This document shows positions 24,802-35,783 of a DNA stretch of 64,000 bases, in pieces (position 1 is the stretch's first letter; each line of letters starts with the position of its first letter). Origin of the DNA: Perognathus longimembris pacificus (lineage: Eukaryota > Chordata > Mammalia > Rodentia > Heteromyidae); NCBI RefSeq assembly GCF_023159225.1, contig NC_063188.1, positions 32,977,979-33,041,978 on the forward strand, read 5' to 3'. The notes beneath the pieces were generated by a model. It made no database searches. It was not told where the DNA came from and worked only from the letters and a program-made list of their open reading frames with translations. The position numbers and the translations under genes are program-made.

Positions 24802-26130
24802 AGCATCAAATCTGGACTTACAATCCTTTTGCCAATGAAATCCCTTTTTGCAGCGGGGGGGTAAGGTTTTGTGGGTAGCTCCTTGGTCCAGCCTGAGGGC
24901 TATCCTCTCGAGGCGCCAGGTCTTACAAGACCAGAAGGACACTCCCTCTTGAAGTGGCCCTGGCCACCACATTGGTAACAGCGCTCCCTGCTTACCTCAC
25001 TGGTGGGGGCAGGGGCAGGCTACACAGTAAGCAGAGTGGTCAGAGGCTGCGCCTGGCGGGCTCGTGCGCTGATGCCCCGACAAGCGTAAATCCAGCTGTC
25101 CACAGATCTCTCCTTACTCCTGCACAAGCCAATCTGCATGCTGATGTCAATCCTTCCCACACCAGGGTCCTTAGAAATTGATTTACCTGGGACCTTGAAC
25201 CTGTCAGTGGAGATTGTCCCTCACTCGGCCAAAGAAGGCATCAAGACTCTCATTGGTCCCTTGGATAGCTTTTACTGCCGGAGTCTATAGGGACCCCTCT
25301 CCCAAGCCACACCATGCGGCCAGTCCCACAGCCTGTATCTGCTCCCGGTAGGGGGCAGGCAAGGCAGCCCATTGGGGGCGGGTGGATCCAAACAGCATGA
25401 CAGAGGTTATGGGGATTGGCGGATCGGTGACTTTATTTCTCTCTGCCTGAGCATAGCACTCATATCTGAAAAGAGAACACCACTCTTCATACATTGTTCT
25501 ATGAAGCAGTGACTGGGCCAGGCTTCTCCACTCCTGAGTGCTAGAAAACTGGTGGGCCACGCCCTCGAGTAGGCTCTCCCCCCAGGGGGTGTTCGGTCTG
25601 CCTCCCTCGAGGACTATTCTCCTAAATTCTCTGAAATCTTGTACCTCCTGGGGCTGCCACTAGGCTGAATGGCTACCAGGTTGAGATTTGCTGAGTCGTC
25701 TGCGCTTGGTGAATGCGCGCTGCTGCAGCCACTGGGCTGCTGCTGCTGCCGCTCAGCAGGGCTCCTTAGATCTGCATATGCATAGAGCCGAGACAGGCAT
25801 CCGGTGGGGGAGGCGTAGCGAGACGGCAGAGGCCGCTGCGCACATCATTCTCCCGCCACGTGTTTTGGGCCGCTGCCTCCCGCGGTGCCCGCCGGAACCA
25901 AGCACATGGAGCCGCCGCCGCTCGCAAGTCAGGACTTTAAAAGTCCCCGGTGGGGGGGGGAGGGCGGGGCCCGGACCAGACTTCTGCCGCTGCTGCCCCA
26001 CCTGTCACCAGGAGATGCACAAAGCTGCGCGCAACCCAGGGCTCACGTTCATGCCCATCCCCACATTTTGGAGGATGAACCTCAGTATTTTAAGAGGCAA
26101 ATTATTCCACCTGTTCTGACTCTGTCCCAT
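24802..26130 (-). pseudogene. ERV gag (matrix-capsid-nucleocapsid), frameshifted
   Basis: The start at 26130 gives MGQSQ.., an N-terminal Gly suitable for myristoylation as in class II matrix proteins. Capsid wording with Trp and YEEW appears in the frame 25285-25560. The first nucleocapsid finger, C-x2-C-x4-H-x4-C, is intact at 24939-24980. The second (about 24820-24852), in a different frame, keeps C-x4-H-x4-C but has Pro where the first Cys should be. The structural polyprotein is therefore broken at several places. Confidence 0.85.
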
Positions 26131-26227
26131 CTTCTTTGCTGACCTGATGAACCACGTGTCCCGGAGAATCCACTCCAATTCCCTTAGGGCTTGCCGGTAT
26201 CTGCCGGACTTCCTCCTGCGGGCTCTG

Positions 26228-26249
26228 GGCCCCACATTCGGGCCGCCAA
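26228..26249 (-). promoter_or_regulatory. Degenerate primer-binding site
   Basis: Directly inside the 5' LTR, the minus strand reads TTGGCGGCCCGAATGTGGGG, a mutated relative of the Lys-type site at 41450. This fixes orientation and class. Confidence 0.75.
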
Positions 26250-26250
26250 T

Positions 26251-26818
26251 TGCCGGGCTAGATTTACCTCCCCTGGTGCGGGGGTGCTAAGCTTACTCCC
26301 TTATCAGTGCTCCCCTTTTCACCCTCTCCCCTGGGCGCCCGACCCGCAGGCGGCCAAGGTGGAGCAAAGGGACACGGGCAAGCCTAAAGTGCACGTGGCT
26401 GAACGAGATCCCCTTTTCCTCCCTCCTTCCTCCCATCAAGGAAGCCAGGCGTAGACGGATCTCGGAGATGCTTCGGAGAGCAATCTGATTTAATCAGGAG
26501 GGGCTTACAGTAATATAATTATGATGACGAGGATTGAGCATGATCTGGCGAGCTTGTCCATCCAAGAGCAGCTCCCAAGGACCTCCCTCATGAGTTAATG
26601 TCACTTCCCATAGTACCACCCTCTGGGCAAAGCCTGCAAAAAGGGAGCACATGTGCTCGCTGGTGCAAGGTGGGGGATGGTCTCAAAACTACCCCTTCTG
26701 GTTCCGGACCCAGAAGGAGATAGGTGTGGCTCACTTCCACACTGCCCCAGGGCTGGGGGAAGGGCCGCTTCTCGGGAGCGCTCTTAAGGCCAAGATGAAT
26801 CCCCAACAGGGGTTAATT
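26251..26818 (-). mobile_element. 5' LTR of the deleted provirus
   Basis: 568 bp. The minus strand runs from TGTTGGGGATTCAT to CTAGCCCGGCA. An ATTAAA polyadenylation variant lies on the minus strand at 26489-26494. U3 shares the TTCCACACTGCCCCAGGG block with the solo LTR at 56772-57306. Confidence 0.93.
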
Positions 26819-26824
26819 ATCAAG

Positions 26825-28430
26825 TAACTGCTTGATAGAAGGAGAAATCTTTATCAACAAAAGTCAGCCATTCTGTACTCAGCCCCACTCCTAGCCAGTT
26901 GTGATGTGAGCCTATTCCTTTAGTAATGAGGAAGAAGAGTTTGAAATAATCTAGTAAATTTCTCTGCCCCCAACAGCCTATGTGTGAGGGGACACAGTTA
27001 ACCATCTTAAGGCAGCTCTAAGATCATCTAACTAGACAAACCAAAGGAAAAAAGGCAGGCAGTTTTAAACTCAAACTACAAAAAGGGCTTGTCAAATTTG
27101 GGTACACACAAGTATGTGTAAGAGTCAACACAAACACAAATTAAGGGAAAACCAGCTTAAATATAAAGAAAGCAACAAAACCTTCGGGAAAGGATTTCAA
27201 GAAACAAAAGAATGATTTCCACTAAGTAAAAAGGGTTTGTAAAGTGAAAAACATGGGAAGAAGCAAGGAAGGCAAACCCAAGCAGGTTCAGGTATGTAGC
27301 AGATAGTATGGGTATGTCTGTAAGTAAAGTTGGTATGTAATTAAGTTAAATATGATTTAAATAAGGTCAAGATGTAAGGTGGAAACTGAGTCACAGCCAT
27401 CCCCACACCTGGCCAGGTATTGGGGGCTCTTTCCACAGACATCCTGGAGCCTGCAAGGAGATGGTGGCGCTATCCATCAGGCTCCAAGGCCTAGAGCTGA
27501 GACTTTTGAATCTTTTTAACTGCAGATGCCTGGCTCTATGGGTAGAGTGAGGAGGGCCCTGTTTGGGGGACTATGCAGAGACACTGTGTTATTTAGCCCC
27601 AGGGGAGCCCTGCTGCCAGTGCTATGTTTATGTAAAGCCTTGCTGAGGCTTAGTCTCCACCCAACATGTGACTTTTGTGACTTTTGTCTTTAAAATCCTG
27701 GTGCTAAGCTGTGCAGTGCTGCAGGTTTTTTTTGTAATTGGCCTGCCTGCAGACTGCTAGCATCACAGTGAAGACTCCAAAATCCAAACTTTCAAGATGT
27801 GGCTTTTCTATTTTCTCAGGACTGGTTGCATATCTGATTTAAGGTCTATTTTGCCACAAAACAAAGATTAATACATTCATGTAAAGACAGCATCTTATTC
27901 TTTATGACTTCCTATGAAAATAATTGTTATACACTATTAAGTTTGTCAAGGTTTCAATAACATAAAACTAAGTAGTAACTAAGCCCAAGTTCATTTAAAT
28001 ATTTATTCCTGTCAAGATCCTTCAGATAAATATCTTTCAACTAAAATGCTAATTTTTACTTTAAAACTAATTTGTCAAGCTCTTTTACTTAACAGCTCCC
28101 AAAGGGCTGCCCCAGCCAGGGAACCACAAATTCTCAGCCTCTCAAAAGCCATAGTAGTGGTTTAATATGTGTTTAATATGTCTTCAATATATGTTTAATA
28201 TATGGTTATTATGTCTATTCTCCAAGTATGTAAGTTGCCTTAAATACAGAACTACTTTGACAACTGTAATCAGGTTCAAGAGGAGCTGCAACTGCTACAA
28301 CATATTCAAACCATCCAGTATCAAAAAGGTAGTCTTTCTACTTCTAAAATATACACATTGAATTTTGAAAAAAAAATTAAAAGCTCTCCTGTTTCCAAAC
28401 CACCTAATTTTATGGACAGGTGCAAAAATG
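26825..28430 (+). other. Noncoding ERV internal region, AT-rich
   Basis: No reverse transcriptase wording is visible where pol would be expected. Parts match the other ERV locus: 27320-27367 with 43102-43150, 27885-27970 with 43170-43380, and 28223-28255 with 43398-43430. Between about 27375 and 27840 lies GC-richer, LTR-like but unassigned sequence. Confidence 0.5.
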
Positions 28431-28499
28431 GAAAGGCATATTGTTCCAGTAATAGTTAACTCCCCCTATCTATACAGCAAAGGAGGTAAGATTAAACCT

Positions 28500-28995
28500 A
28501 AATCTCACTAGAGTTCATTCCCAATTGCCTAGTTGGTCCTTTGTCCCAGGACAATGCTCCTACTTACACTAACCCTAAATTACGAATATTCTTAAATAAG
28601 TGGCAAATTCAACTTACTATAGGAATCCCTTACAATCCACAAGGACAAGCTGTTGTGGAACTCAGTAATTTTACACTTAAATCCCAATTTAAAACAGAAG
28701 GGCAGAATAGGTGTGGGTCACTGGACACCCAAAGAACAAGTAGCAATGGCATTGTTTACCCTTAACTTTGAAATTTTAAATCTTCCATGTAATACTTCAG
28801 CAGCAGATAAACATTGGAAGGACCTACAAAAGTCACAGTGCTCATAACAACCAGTATGGTGGAAGGATGACACTGATAATAACTGGAAACCTGGAAGCAT
28901 GAAAGCATGGGGCTACCTTTATGCTTGTGTGTCCACAGGTCCTGCAGATGTTTGGCTCCCAGCTGGGAAAGTAAAACCCAGAGATGAAGAGAAAA
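28500..28995 (+). pseudogene. Retroviral integrase fragment
   Basis: Frame 28541-28765 carries the end of the catalytic core. An Asp at 28550-28552 and a Glu at 28658-28660 are separated by 35 residues (the D-35-E spacing), with GIPYNPQGQAVVE around the Glu. Around 28855-28985 a Trp-rich C-terminal integrase domain (WKPGSMKAWG, then CVSTG) follows in another frame. Integrase joins viral cDNA to the chromosome. This copy is broken by stops and lacks the N-terminal half. Confidence 0.88.
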
Positions 28996-29169
28996 GTGCC
29001 TAACACCAGGGAGCTGCTGGAGGAGGCCTTCAAGAAAATGAGGATAAAGAGAGGCCAAGGGAGAACAGTGAGAACAGAGAGAACCAGATAGATCTGCAAT
29101 CATTCCCACCTGGGGACAGATGAAGGAGTTTTCTCAAAGAAGCTGAGAGACACTTAAAGGACAATGGAC

Positions 29170-29874
29170 AGGAGATGAATACAATGTCTTTGTAATGATG
29201 ATGGCACTTACTCACACTGCTAGTGTTTCTTGCTCTACACAAGACTCTGTTTGGAGGGTTCCTATGTTGGGTAAGCCATTGTACTTAAATTGTTCTGTGA
29301 TATGTAACAGAAATGGGATCTGCACACTGGTATAAAGATGGAGTTATTATATTCAGTCAGAGTAAGCTTGAGGGGGCTCTGGGTGAACATCTCGGACCAG
29401 TCTAAGAGAAAGAATGCCCTGTTTGGTATAGTTAAACTCATGGGCTCTCCCAATGATACAGAAAGGCTACCTACAAAACAATGTTCTTATAGGGAAAAAA
29501 ACATCACTGTACCTTTGACCCCTGAGTCAAAATTTACCAGTTCTCCAAATTTATGTCTTCAGTTAGCCATTGATACCATAAATAAGACCTCTTTCTGTGT
29601 CAAGGAAGGCAATTCTATGCAAAATATCCTAACACAGAATCTATTAGGACTTGCTGTCAGTCTAAATGGGTACCAAAATATAACCCAGGATGAGATTAGT
29701 CAACAAGAAAATGAGATCGTAGAAAATGAATTGACCTTAGATCTTGAGTTTATATTCCATCATGCGTGTTTATGTTTTCACCTCAGTAACTGCTCATCTT
29801 TAACAAGACTCAGCTTACCTAGAGGAAAAAGACTTGGCATTGGCTGGTCGGTCTTTTGTGATGGAAAGGCATAA
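29170..29874 (+). pseudogene. ERV env-like remnant
   Basis: Follows integrase in the expected order. A hydrophobic leader-like stretch near 29195 and a 178-codon frame (29338-29874) with several N-x-S/T sites (for example NISD, NITV, NKTS, NITQ) suggest a degraded surface glycoprotein. I see no fusion peptide or membrane anchor, so assignment rests on position and glycosylation-site density. Confidence 0.5.
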
Positions 29875-30270
29875 TGTGCTCTAAAGAAAAATTATTCAGG
29901 ACTCTGATATGTTGGGACGATAGTGCCTCTCTTACTTAACACTTTGCCTCACCAGAATAAGGGATGTATGAGGCGTGGTCTTCCCTCAAATTGTGATGAA
30001 AACCTTGTGATGTTAAATACTGATGATACGGCTGTAGCTGTGGCTTTTGTTCTGCCTGTCCCTGGACTTGTAGTGGGTGTCCAGAAAGAACTCAAAAGGC
30101 TAGCTTGTATTTTCTACAAGGTGAATGGTTCTCCTGGATTTTGGCCCTCTCTGGGCCAGATAGTTTTCATAGGGAGAATCATTCTGCTGGCTCCCTGCCT
30201 GTACCAATTTCTGTCTTCTAAAGCGTATGCTAGCTCAGAAGGAGGCTAAAATCATGCAATCGCAAATAAT
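29875..30270 (+). other. ERV 3' internal region
   Basis: A 108-codon frame (29923-30249) has a small hydrophobic patch but no domain I recognise. It leads directly into the polypurine tract. Confidence 0.45.
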
Positions 30271-30283
30271 AAGAAAGGGGAAA
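30271..30283 (+). promoter_or_regulatory. Polypurine tract
   Basis: AAGAAAGGGGAAA precedes TTTGGGGAACAC. An A/G run at this position is the usual plus-strand primer site just before a retroviral 3' LTR. Confidence 0.65.
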
Positions 30284-30285
30284 TT

Positions 30286-30790
30286 TGGGGAACACGTAAG
30301 TGCAGAGCCATGAGGTCTGCCAAAGAGAATTGGAATGCCATTCTCTGACTCTCAGAAGGCTGACAGCTGCCTGAGAAAGATCTCTTGCCCTTAGCATTAT
30401 TACAAAGGCCACAGATTCCACTCAAGGTATAAACTATCCAGCTTTCAGACCTTTGAGCCTGGCAGGAGCCTAACAAAATTGTGTCTGCTTACTGCTCACC
30501 GTCACCTCCTGTTTTCAGGAAGTCACCAATCCTAGGATTGTTTCCCCCATTCTGGTGAAAAGACACTGCTACCTTGTTCTTTACTGGTATTCCCCTATTT
30601 TATGTTGAATAAAAGCCCTGTTCACAGGGAACCTCGGGATCTGTTGCTGATAGCTAGAAGTCGTTCCCTGGTAGCCGAAACTGGTTCCATGGTCCTGTCT
30701 CCATCATTGCTTTGCTCCTGGTTACAGTGGGACAAGGGTGACCAATTTCTGTGTGCAATACAGACAACTGGAAAAGCTTATCAAAATGAT
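30286..30790 (+). mobile_element. Probable 3' LTR of the large ERV
   Basis: Starts TGGGGAACACG after the polypurine tract and has AATAAA at 30608-30613 followed by a GT-rich U5-like stretch. The right end is uncertain and I did not find a duplication. It is not obviously the partner of 19101-19572. Confidence 0.55.
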
Positions 30791-31528
30791 ATATTCCTGG
30801 GTCCCATGTCCTCAAAGATAATTTAATAGAAGTAAGTTAGAGCTCAAATATTTGCAGGTTTACCAAAATTCTGATTGTTTCTGGTACAGGTAAACTAAGT
30901 ACCACACTTAATGTAACACTGTTTTGTGTGAACCGTATACCTTGGTATTTAATGTTTAAAGTCATATGTGTTAGGAGAACAGGCTTTTATTTTGGACTCT
31001 AAAAGAATACTGAGAGAAAAAAACTGTGGTTCAACTTGAAGATAAAACATGTGCCTAGTAGATTTAATCATGATACCGAATGAATCAAGAGCACAACTGG
31101 ACTCACTCTGATAGCATTGTAATCTCATTGTAGACCAAGTATCTGATGAGGAAAAAAATAACCGCTTGAAATTCGAATCTGCATAGCGAGAATCACTACA
31201 TAATAATGGTAATGGCACAAACGAAACTGTAAAGTGGAAACACAGAAGCTCTAGCTTACTTGAATTTTTATCTCAGTCTTATTCAGAATTTTTTGTATAT
31301 TTTTGTATATTATTTGTATAAGTTTAGTGACACATAGCTAAGGTTTGACTGATAGTGAGTTTACATGGCTGGAAATGTCTGTTTCCGCATGCAAATTTAT
31401 AGACATGTCCATTACACCCTTCTAACTTTGTATTCGAGTCCTTGTTTGTAATGCTGACAACACTGCAAGTGAAAGAAGAACTGATTCTAATGTCAGAATA
31501 GGTTTGAATTTGTGTGTGGGGGGAGGGG
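30791..31528. other. Unannotated unique DNA
   Basis: AT-rich, including a TTTTTGTATA-rich patch at 31288-31322. No recognisable element. Confidence 0.55.
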
Positions 31529-31577
31529 TTGGTCCTAGAGGTGGAACTCTGATCCTAGGTGCTGCTCCAGAGCTTTT

Positions 31578-32226
31578 TTTTTTTTTCCAAATATTTATTA
31601 TCAAATTGATGTACAGAGAGGTTACAGATTCATATGTTAGGCATTGGATACATTTCTTGTACTGTTTGTTACCTTGTCCCTCATACCCCCCTCCCTCCTG
31701 CCCCTATCCCTTTCCCCCCCTGAGGTGTTCAGTTCACTTACACCAAACAGTTTTGCAAGTATTGCTTTTGTAGTTGTTTTTCTTTTTTTACCCAGTGTCT
31801 CTCAATCTTGGTATTCCCTTTCAATTTCCTACTTCTAATACCATTATACACGGTTTCCAATATACTCAGATAAGATTACAGAGATAGTGTAGGTACAACC
31901 ACAGGAAGGTGATACAAGAACATCATCAATAATAGAAGCTACAGATAAAGATGGGACGTTGAAAGTAGTTAAAACTGTGATATAACAATCGTTTCCATAA
32001 TATGGAGTTAATTTCACTTAGCATCATCTTCTGTGTTCATAAGGGTATAGCTACTGGGCTCTTGTGATCCTCTGCTATGACTTGCCTAAACCTGTACTAA
32101 TTATTCCCAATAAGGGAGACCATAGACACCATGTTTCTTTGGGTCTGGTTCACGTAACTTAGTATAATTTTTCCAAGTCCTTCCATTTCCTTACAAATGG
32201 GGCAATGTCATTCTTTCTGATAGAAA
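31578..32226 (-). mobile_element. L1 3'UTR and last ORF2 codons
   Basis: Contains the C-rich complement of the 3'UTR G-tract (31683-31722) and the terminal TTATTATCAAATTGATGTAC. Upstream, the last ORF2 codons are joined abnormally to sequence about 550 bp earlier in the element. Confidence 0.9.
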
Positions 32227-33140
32227 GATATATTTTATAGATGAGGCCTTTGTCCGTTGAATAGCCACTAAAGATCTTCTCCCAGTCTGTGGGCTTTCTG
32301 TTTATCTTGCAAGCGATGTCCTTTGCTGTGCAGAAGCTCTGTAGTTTGATGCAGTCCCATTTGTCCAACCTTTCTTTGATTTGCAGCCTTTCTGGGTCTT
32401 TGTTAAGGAAGTTCCATCCTGCACCAAGGAACCCAAGTGTTTCTCCTACTCCTTCCTTTAGTGTTTTCAGGGTGTCTGTTTTGATTTCGAGGTCTTTAAT
32501 CCATTTGGAATTGATTTTGGTGCAAGGTGATATATAAGGATCTAGTTTTAGTTTGTTGCATGTGTTGAACCAGTTTTGCCAGCACCACTTGTTAAAGAGG
32601 CTATCTTTCTTCCAAACTATTGTTTTAGCTCCTTTATCAAAGATTAAGTAGGCGTAGTTCTGTGGGTTCATTTCTGGGTCTTCAATTCTGTTCCATTGGT
32701 CTTCAGGCCTGTTCCGGTGCCAATACCAAGCTGTTTTTTATTACTACAGCTTTGTAATACAGCTTGAAGTTGGGTATTGTAATTCCTCCAGCACTCTTCT
32801 TTCTGCTTAGGATTGTTTTTGCTATTCTAGGTCTTTTATTGTTCCATATGAATTTCTGAATTGCTTCCTCTATTTCATTAAAAAATGGTGTTGGGATATT
32901 AATGGGTATTGCATTGAATTTGTAGATAGCCTTTGGCAATATTGCCATTTTGATTATATTAATCCTCCCAATCCAGGAGCATGGGAGGTTTTTCCATTTC
33001 TTTGGTTCTGACATAATTTTATTTTTCAAGCTTTTAAAGTTCTTCTCAAAGAGGTCTTTCACTTCTTTAGTTAAGGTTATTCCTAGGTATTTTATGTTTT
33101 GGGAGGCTATTGCAAAAGGAGTTGCTTTCCTTATTGCCAC
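32159..33140 (-). pseudogene. L1 ORF2 thumb to C-terminus, deleted
   Basis: Frames 32703-33140 and 32159-32671 encode the post-RT region. At about residue 148 of the second, KIY is followed directly by LSIRKNDIAPF. The entire C-x3-C-x7-H-x4-C domain present in the copies at 6.6 and 23.5 kb is missing. Confidence 0.92.
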
Positions 33141-34114
33141 CTCGTCTTCGGGTCGTTAGCATAAAGAAAGGCCGTTGATTTTTGAGGGTTTATTTTATAT
33201 CCTGCAACTTTGCCAAAGTTTTGGATCAGCTCTAGTAGCTTGGGGGTAGAGGCTATGGGATTCTTTAGGTATAGGATCATGTCATCTGCGAAGAGAGAAA
33301 GTTTAACTTCATCGTTTCCTATTTGGATCCCCTTTATATTTCCTTCTTGCCTGATTGCTCTGGCTAGGAATTCTAGTACTATGTTGAAGAGCAGGGGAGA
33401 GAGTGGACATCCCTGCCTTGTTCCTGATTTTAAAGGGAATGGCTTTAGTTTTTCACCATTTAGAGTTATGCTTGCTGTTGGTTTGTCATAAACTGCCTTG
33501 ATTATATTCAGGAATGTTCCCTGGCATCCTAGTTTTTCCAGGGCTTTTAGCATAAATGGGTGCTGGATTTTATCAAACGCTTTTTCCACATCTAGGGATA
33601 AAACCATGTGGTTCTTTACCTTGCTCCAGTTGATGTGGTGAATTACATTAATTGACTTGCGTATAGTAAACCTACTTTGCATCCCTGGGATGAATCCAGT
33701 TTGATCGTGGTGTATGATTTTTTTGATGACCTGTTGAAGTTGATTGGCCAGAATTTTGTTGAGAATTTTTGCGTCTATGTTCATCAGGGAAATCGGTCTA
33801 TAGTCCTCTTTCCGTGATGAGTCCCTGCCTGGTTTTGGGATGAGGGTTATACTGGCTTCATAGAAATGAGTCTGGTAGTGAACGTTCTCTTTCAATTTCA
33901 TTGAAGAGTTTGAGAAATATTGGTGTGAGTTCTGTTTGAAGGCCTTGTAGAATTCTGCAGTGAATCTGTCTGGACCTGGGTTTTTCTTGGATGGGAGATT
34001 ATTTATTGCTGTTTGTATTTCAATACTAGATATGGGTCTGTTTAGAAGGTTTAAATATTCATGGTTCAGTTTGGGGATATGAATTTTTTCTAGGAAATCA
34101 TCCATTTCTTCCAA
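33131..34114 (-). pseudogene. L1 ORF2 reverse transcriptase core
   Basis: 327 open codons with the RT fingers and palm. [16 protein letters not shown] is near residues 42-57, [14 protein letters not shown] near 231-244, and catalytic FADD at residues 275-278. Catalytic residues look intact, but the frame is cut off from the endonuclease by upstream disruptions. Confidence 0.93.
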
Positions 34115-34286
34115 GTTCTCGAATTTGTTGGCATAAAGGTTTGCAAAACAGTCCCTTATTATTTTCTGAATATCGGTTATTTCTCTGGTGATGTTACCTG
34201 TTTCATCTCTTATCTTGTTTATTTGAGTGTGCTGCCTTCGTTTTTTGGTCAGGTTTGCCAGGGGTCTGTCTATCTTGTTGATTTTT

Positions 34287-35228
34287 TCAAAGAACCAACT
34301 CTTTGTTTTGTTGATTCTTTCGATGGTTTTTTTTTGTCTCTAATTGATTTAATTCTGCTTTGATTTTAATTATTTGCTTCTGTCTATTGACTTGGGGATT
34401 GGCTTGTTCTCTCTCAATGAAATTAAGGTGCTTCCTTATATTATTGAGTTGCTGTTTCTCCAGTTGTTGATGTATGCACTCAGAGATATAAATTTTCCTC
34501 TGAGTACTGCCTTTGCTGTGACCCAAAGGAGCTGGTACTTTGTGTCCTCAACTTGATTAAATTCCATAAACATTTGAATTTCCGTTTTAATTTCTTCAAT
34601 GACCCACTGATGTTTCAGCAGTGTGTTTTTTAGTCTCCATGAATTGTAGGATTTTCTGTGGTGGCTGTTTGAGTTGAGCTCTTTTTATTCCATTGTGGTC
34701 TGAACGAATGCAGGGAATGGTTTTGATACTTCTGAATTTGTACAGATTTTCTTTGTGCCTTAAGATATGATCTTTTTTGGAGAATGTTCCATGTGCTGCG
34801 GAGAAGAATGTGTATTCTGTTGTTGCTGGGTGGAATATTCTGTAGATGTTGGTTAAGTCTAGTTGGTCTATGTAATTATTTAGTTCTGTGGTTTCTTTGT
34901 TCAGTTTTTGGCATGTTGATATGTCCAGAGGTAATAGTGGAGTGTTAAAGTCCCCAACTATCAATGTGTTTGGGTCTATGAGCGTTTTTAGAGTCAGTAG
35001 TGTTTGTTTGATGAAGTTGGGTGCTCCTTCATTGGGTGTGTAGATATTTAGAATGGTTATATCTTCCTGTAGGAGAGATCCCTTTACTAGTATGTAGTAA
35101 CCTTCTTTGTCTCTTTTTACCTTTTTTAATTTGAAGTCAATTTTGTCTGATACTAGGATTGCAACTCCAGCCTGCTTATGGGGGCCATTTGCTTGATAGA
35201 TTCGATTCCAGCCTTTCACTTTTAGTGT
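34287..35228 (-). pseudogene. L1 ORF2 endonuclease and linker
   Basis: Frame 34596-35219 carries VGDFNTPL and RSDHNG, the GDFN and SDH endonuclease boxes. Frame 34287-34526 carries the linker. The N-terminal approx. 60 codons expected for L1 ORF2 are absent and are replaced by a SINE at 35228. Confidence 0.9.
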
Positions 35229-35437
35229 TTTTTTTTTTTTTTTTGGCCAGTCCTGGGGCTTGGACTCAGGGCCTGAGCACTGTCCCTGGCTTCCGTTTGC
35301 TCAAGGCTAGCACTCTGCCACTTGAGCCACAGCGCCACTTCTGGCCGTTTTCTGTATATGTGGTGCTGGGGAATCGAACCCAGGGCCTCATGTATATGAG
35401 GCAAACTCTCTTTCCACTAGGCCATATCCCCAGCCCC
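35228..35437 (-). mobile_element. Dimeric SINE (IDL-Geo-like) at the ORF1/ORF2 boundary
   Basis: Complete left and right monomers with T-tract 35228-35244. No target-site duplication is evident, and L1 sequence that should lie between its flanks (the ORF1 end, the inter-ORF spacer and the ORF2 start) is missing. Confidence 0.93.
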
Positions 35438-35737
35438 GAGGATTTTCTGTAAAGCTGGTTTGGTGGAGATATATTGTTTCAGTTTTTCCTTACTGTGGAA
35501 GACTTTTATTTGACCTTCAGCTATGAAGGAGAGTTTGGCTCTGTACAGTATTCTTGGTTGATAGTTATTTTTATTTAGAGTTTGGTGTACTTCATTACAG
35601 GCTCTCCTGGCTTTCATGGTCTCTACTGAGAAATCTTGGATAATTCTGATTGCTTTTCCTTTATATGTGATTGTTTTCTTTGCCCTAACAGTTTTGAGGA
35701 TTCTTTCCTTGTAATCTACTGATCCTGTTTTGATCAC
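35417..35737 (-). pseudogene. L1 ORF1 C-terminal domain
   Basis: Encodes the ORF1p C-terminal nucleic-acid-binding domain (ITYKGKAIRIIQDFS, then QPRILYRAKLSFI). It lies in a different frame from the N-terminal part and ends at ALQKIL, where the SINE begins. Confidence 0.9.
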
Positions 35738-35783
35738 AATGTGTCGGTGGGATGTCCTATTCTGGTCTGGTCGGTTTGGGGTT

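Larger units (their letters stand above)
24735..26818 (-). mobile_element. Internally deleted class II provirus (LTR-gag-LTR stub)
   Basis: Minus-oriented order from the right: 5' LTR 26251-26818, primer-binding site, gag with nucleocapsid fingers, then a junction straight into the last 67 bp of the 3' LTR (24735-24801). All of pol, env and most of the 3' LTR are missing. Near-identical 6-bp flanks GGGATT (24729-24734) and GGGGTT (26819-26824) bracket it. It sits inside the larger plus-strand ERV. Confidence 0.9.

Noticed and set aside
25688..26142. GC-rich plus-strand frames of 85-143 codons
   Set aside because: They are antisense to the minus-strand gag and leader of the deleted provirus and show no domain.
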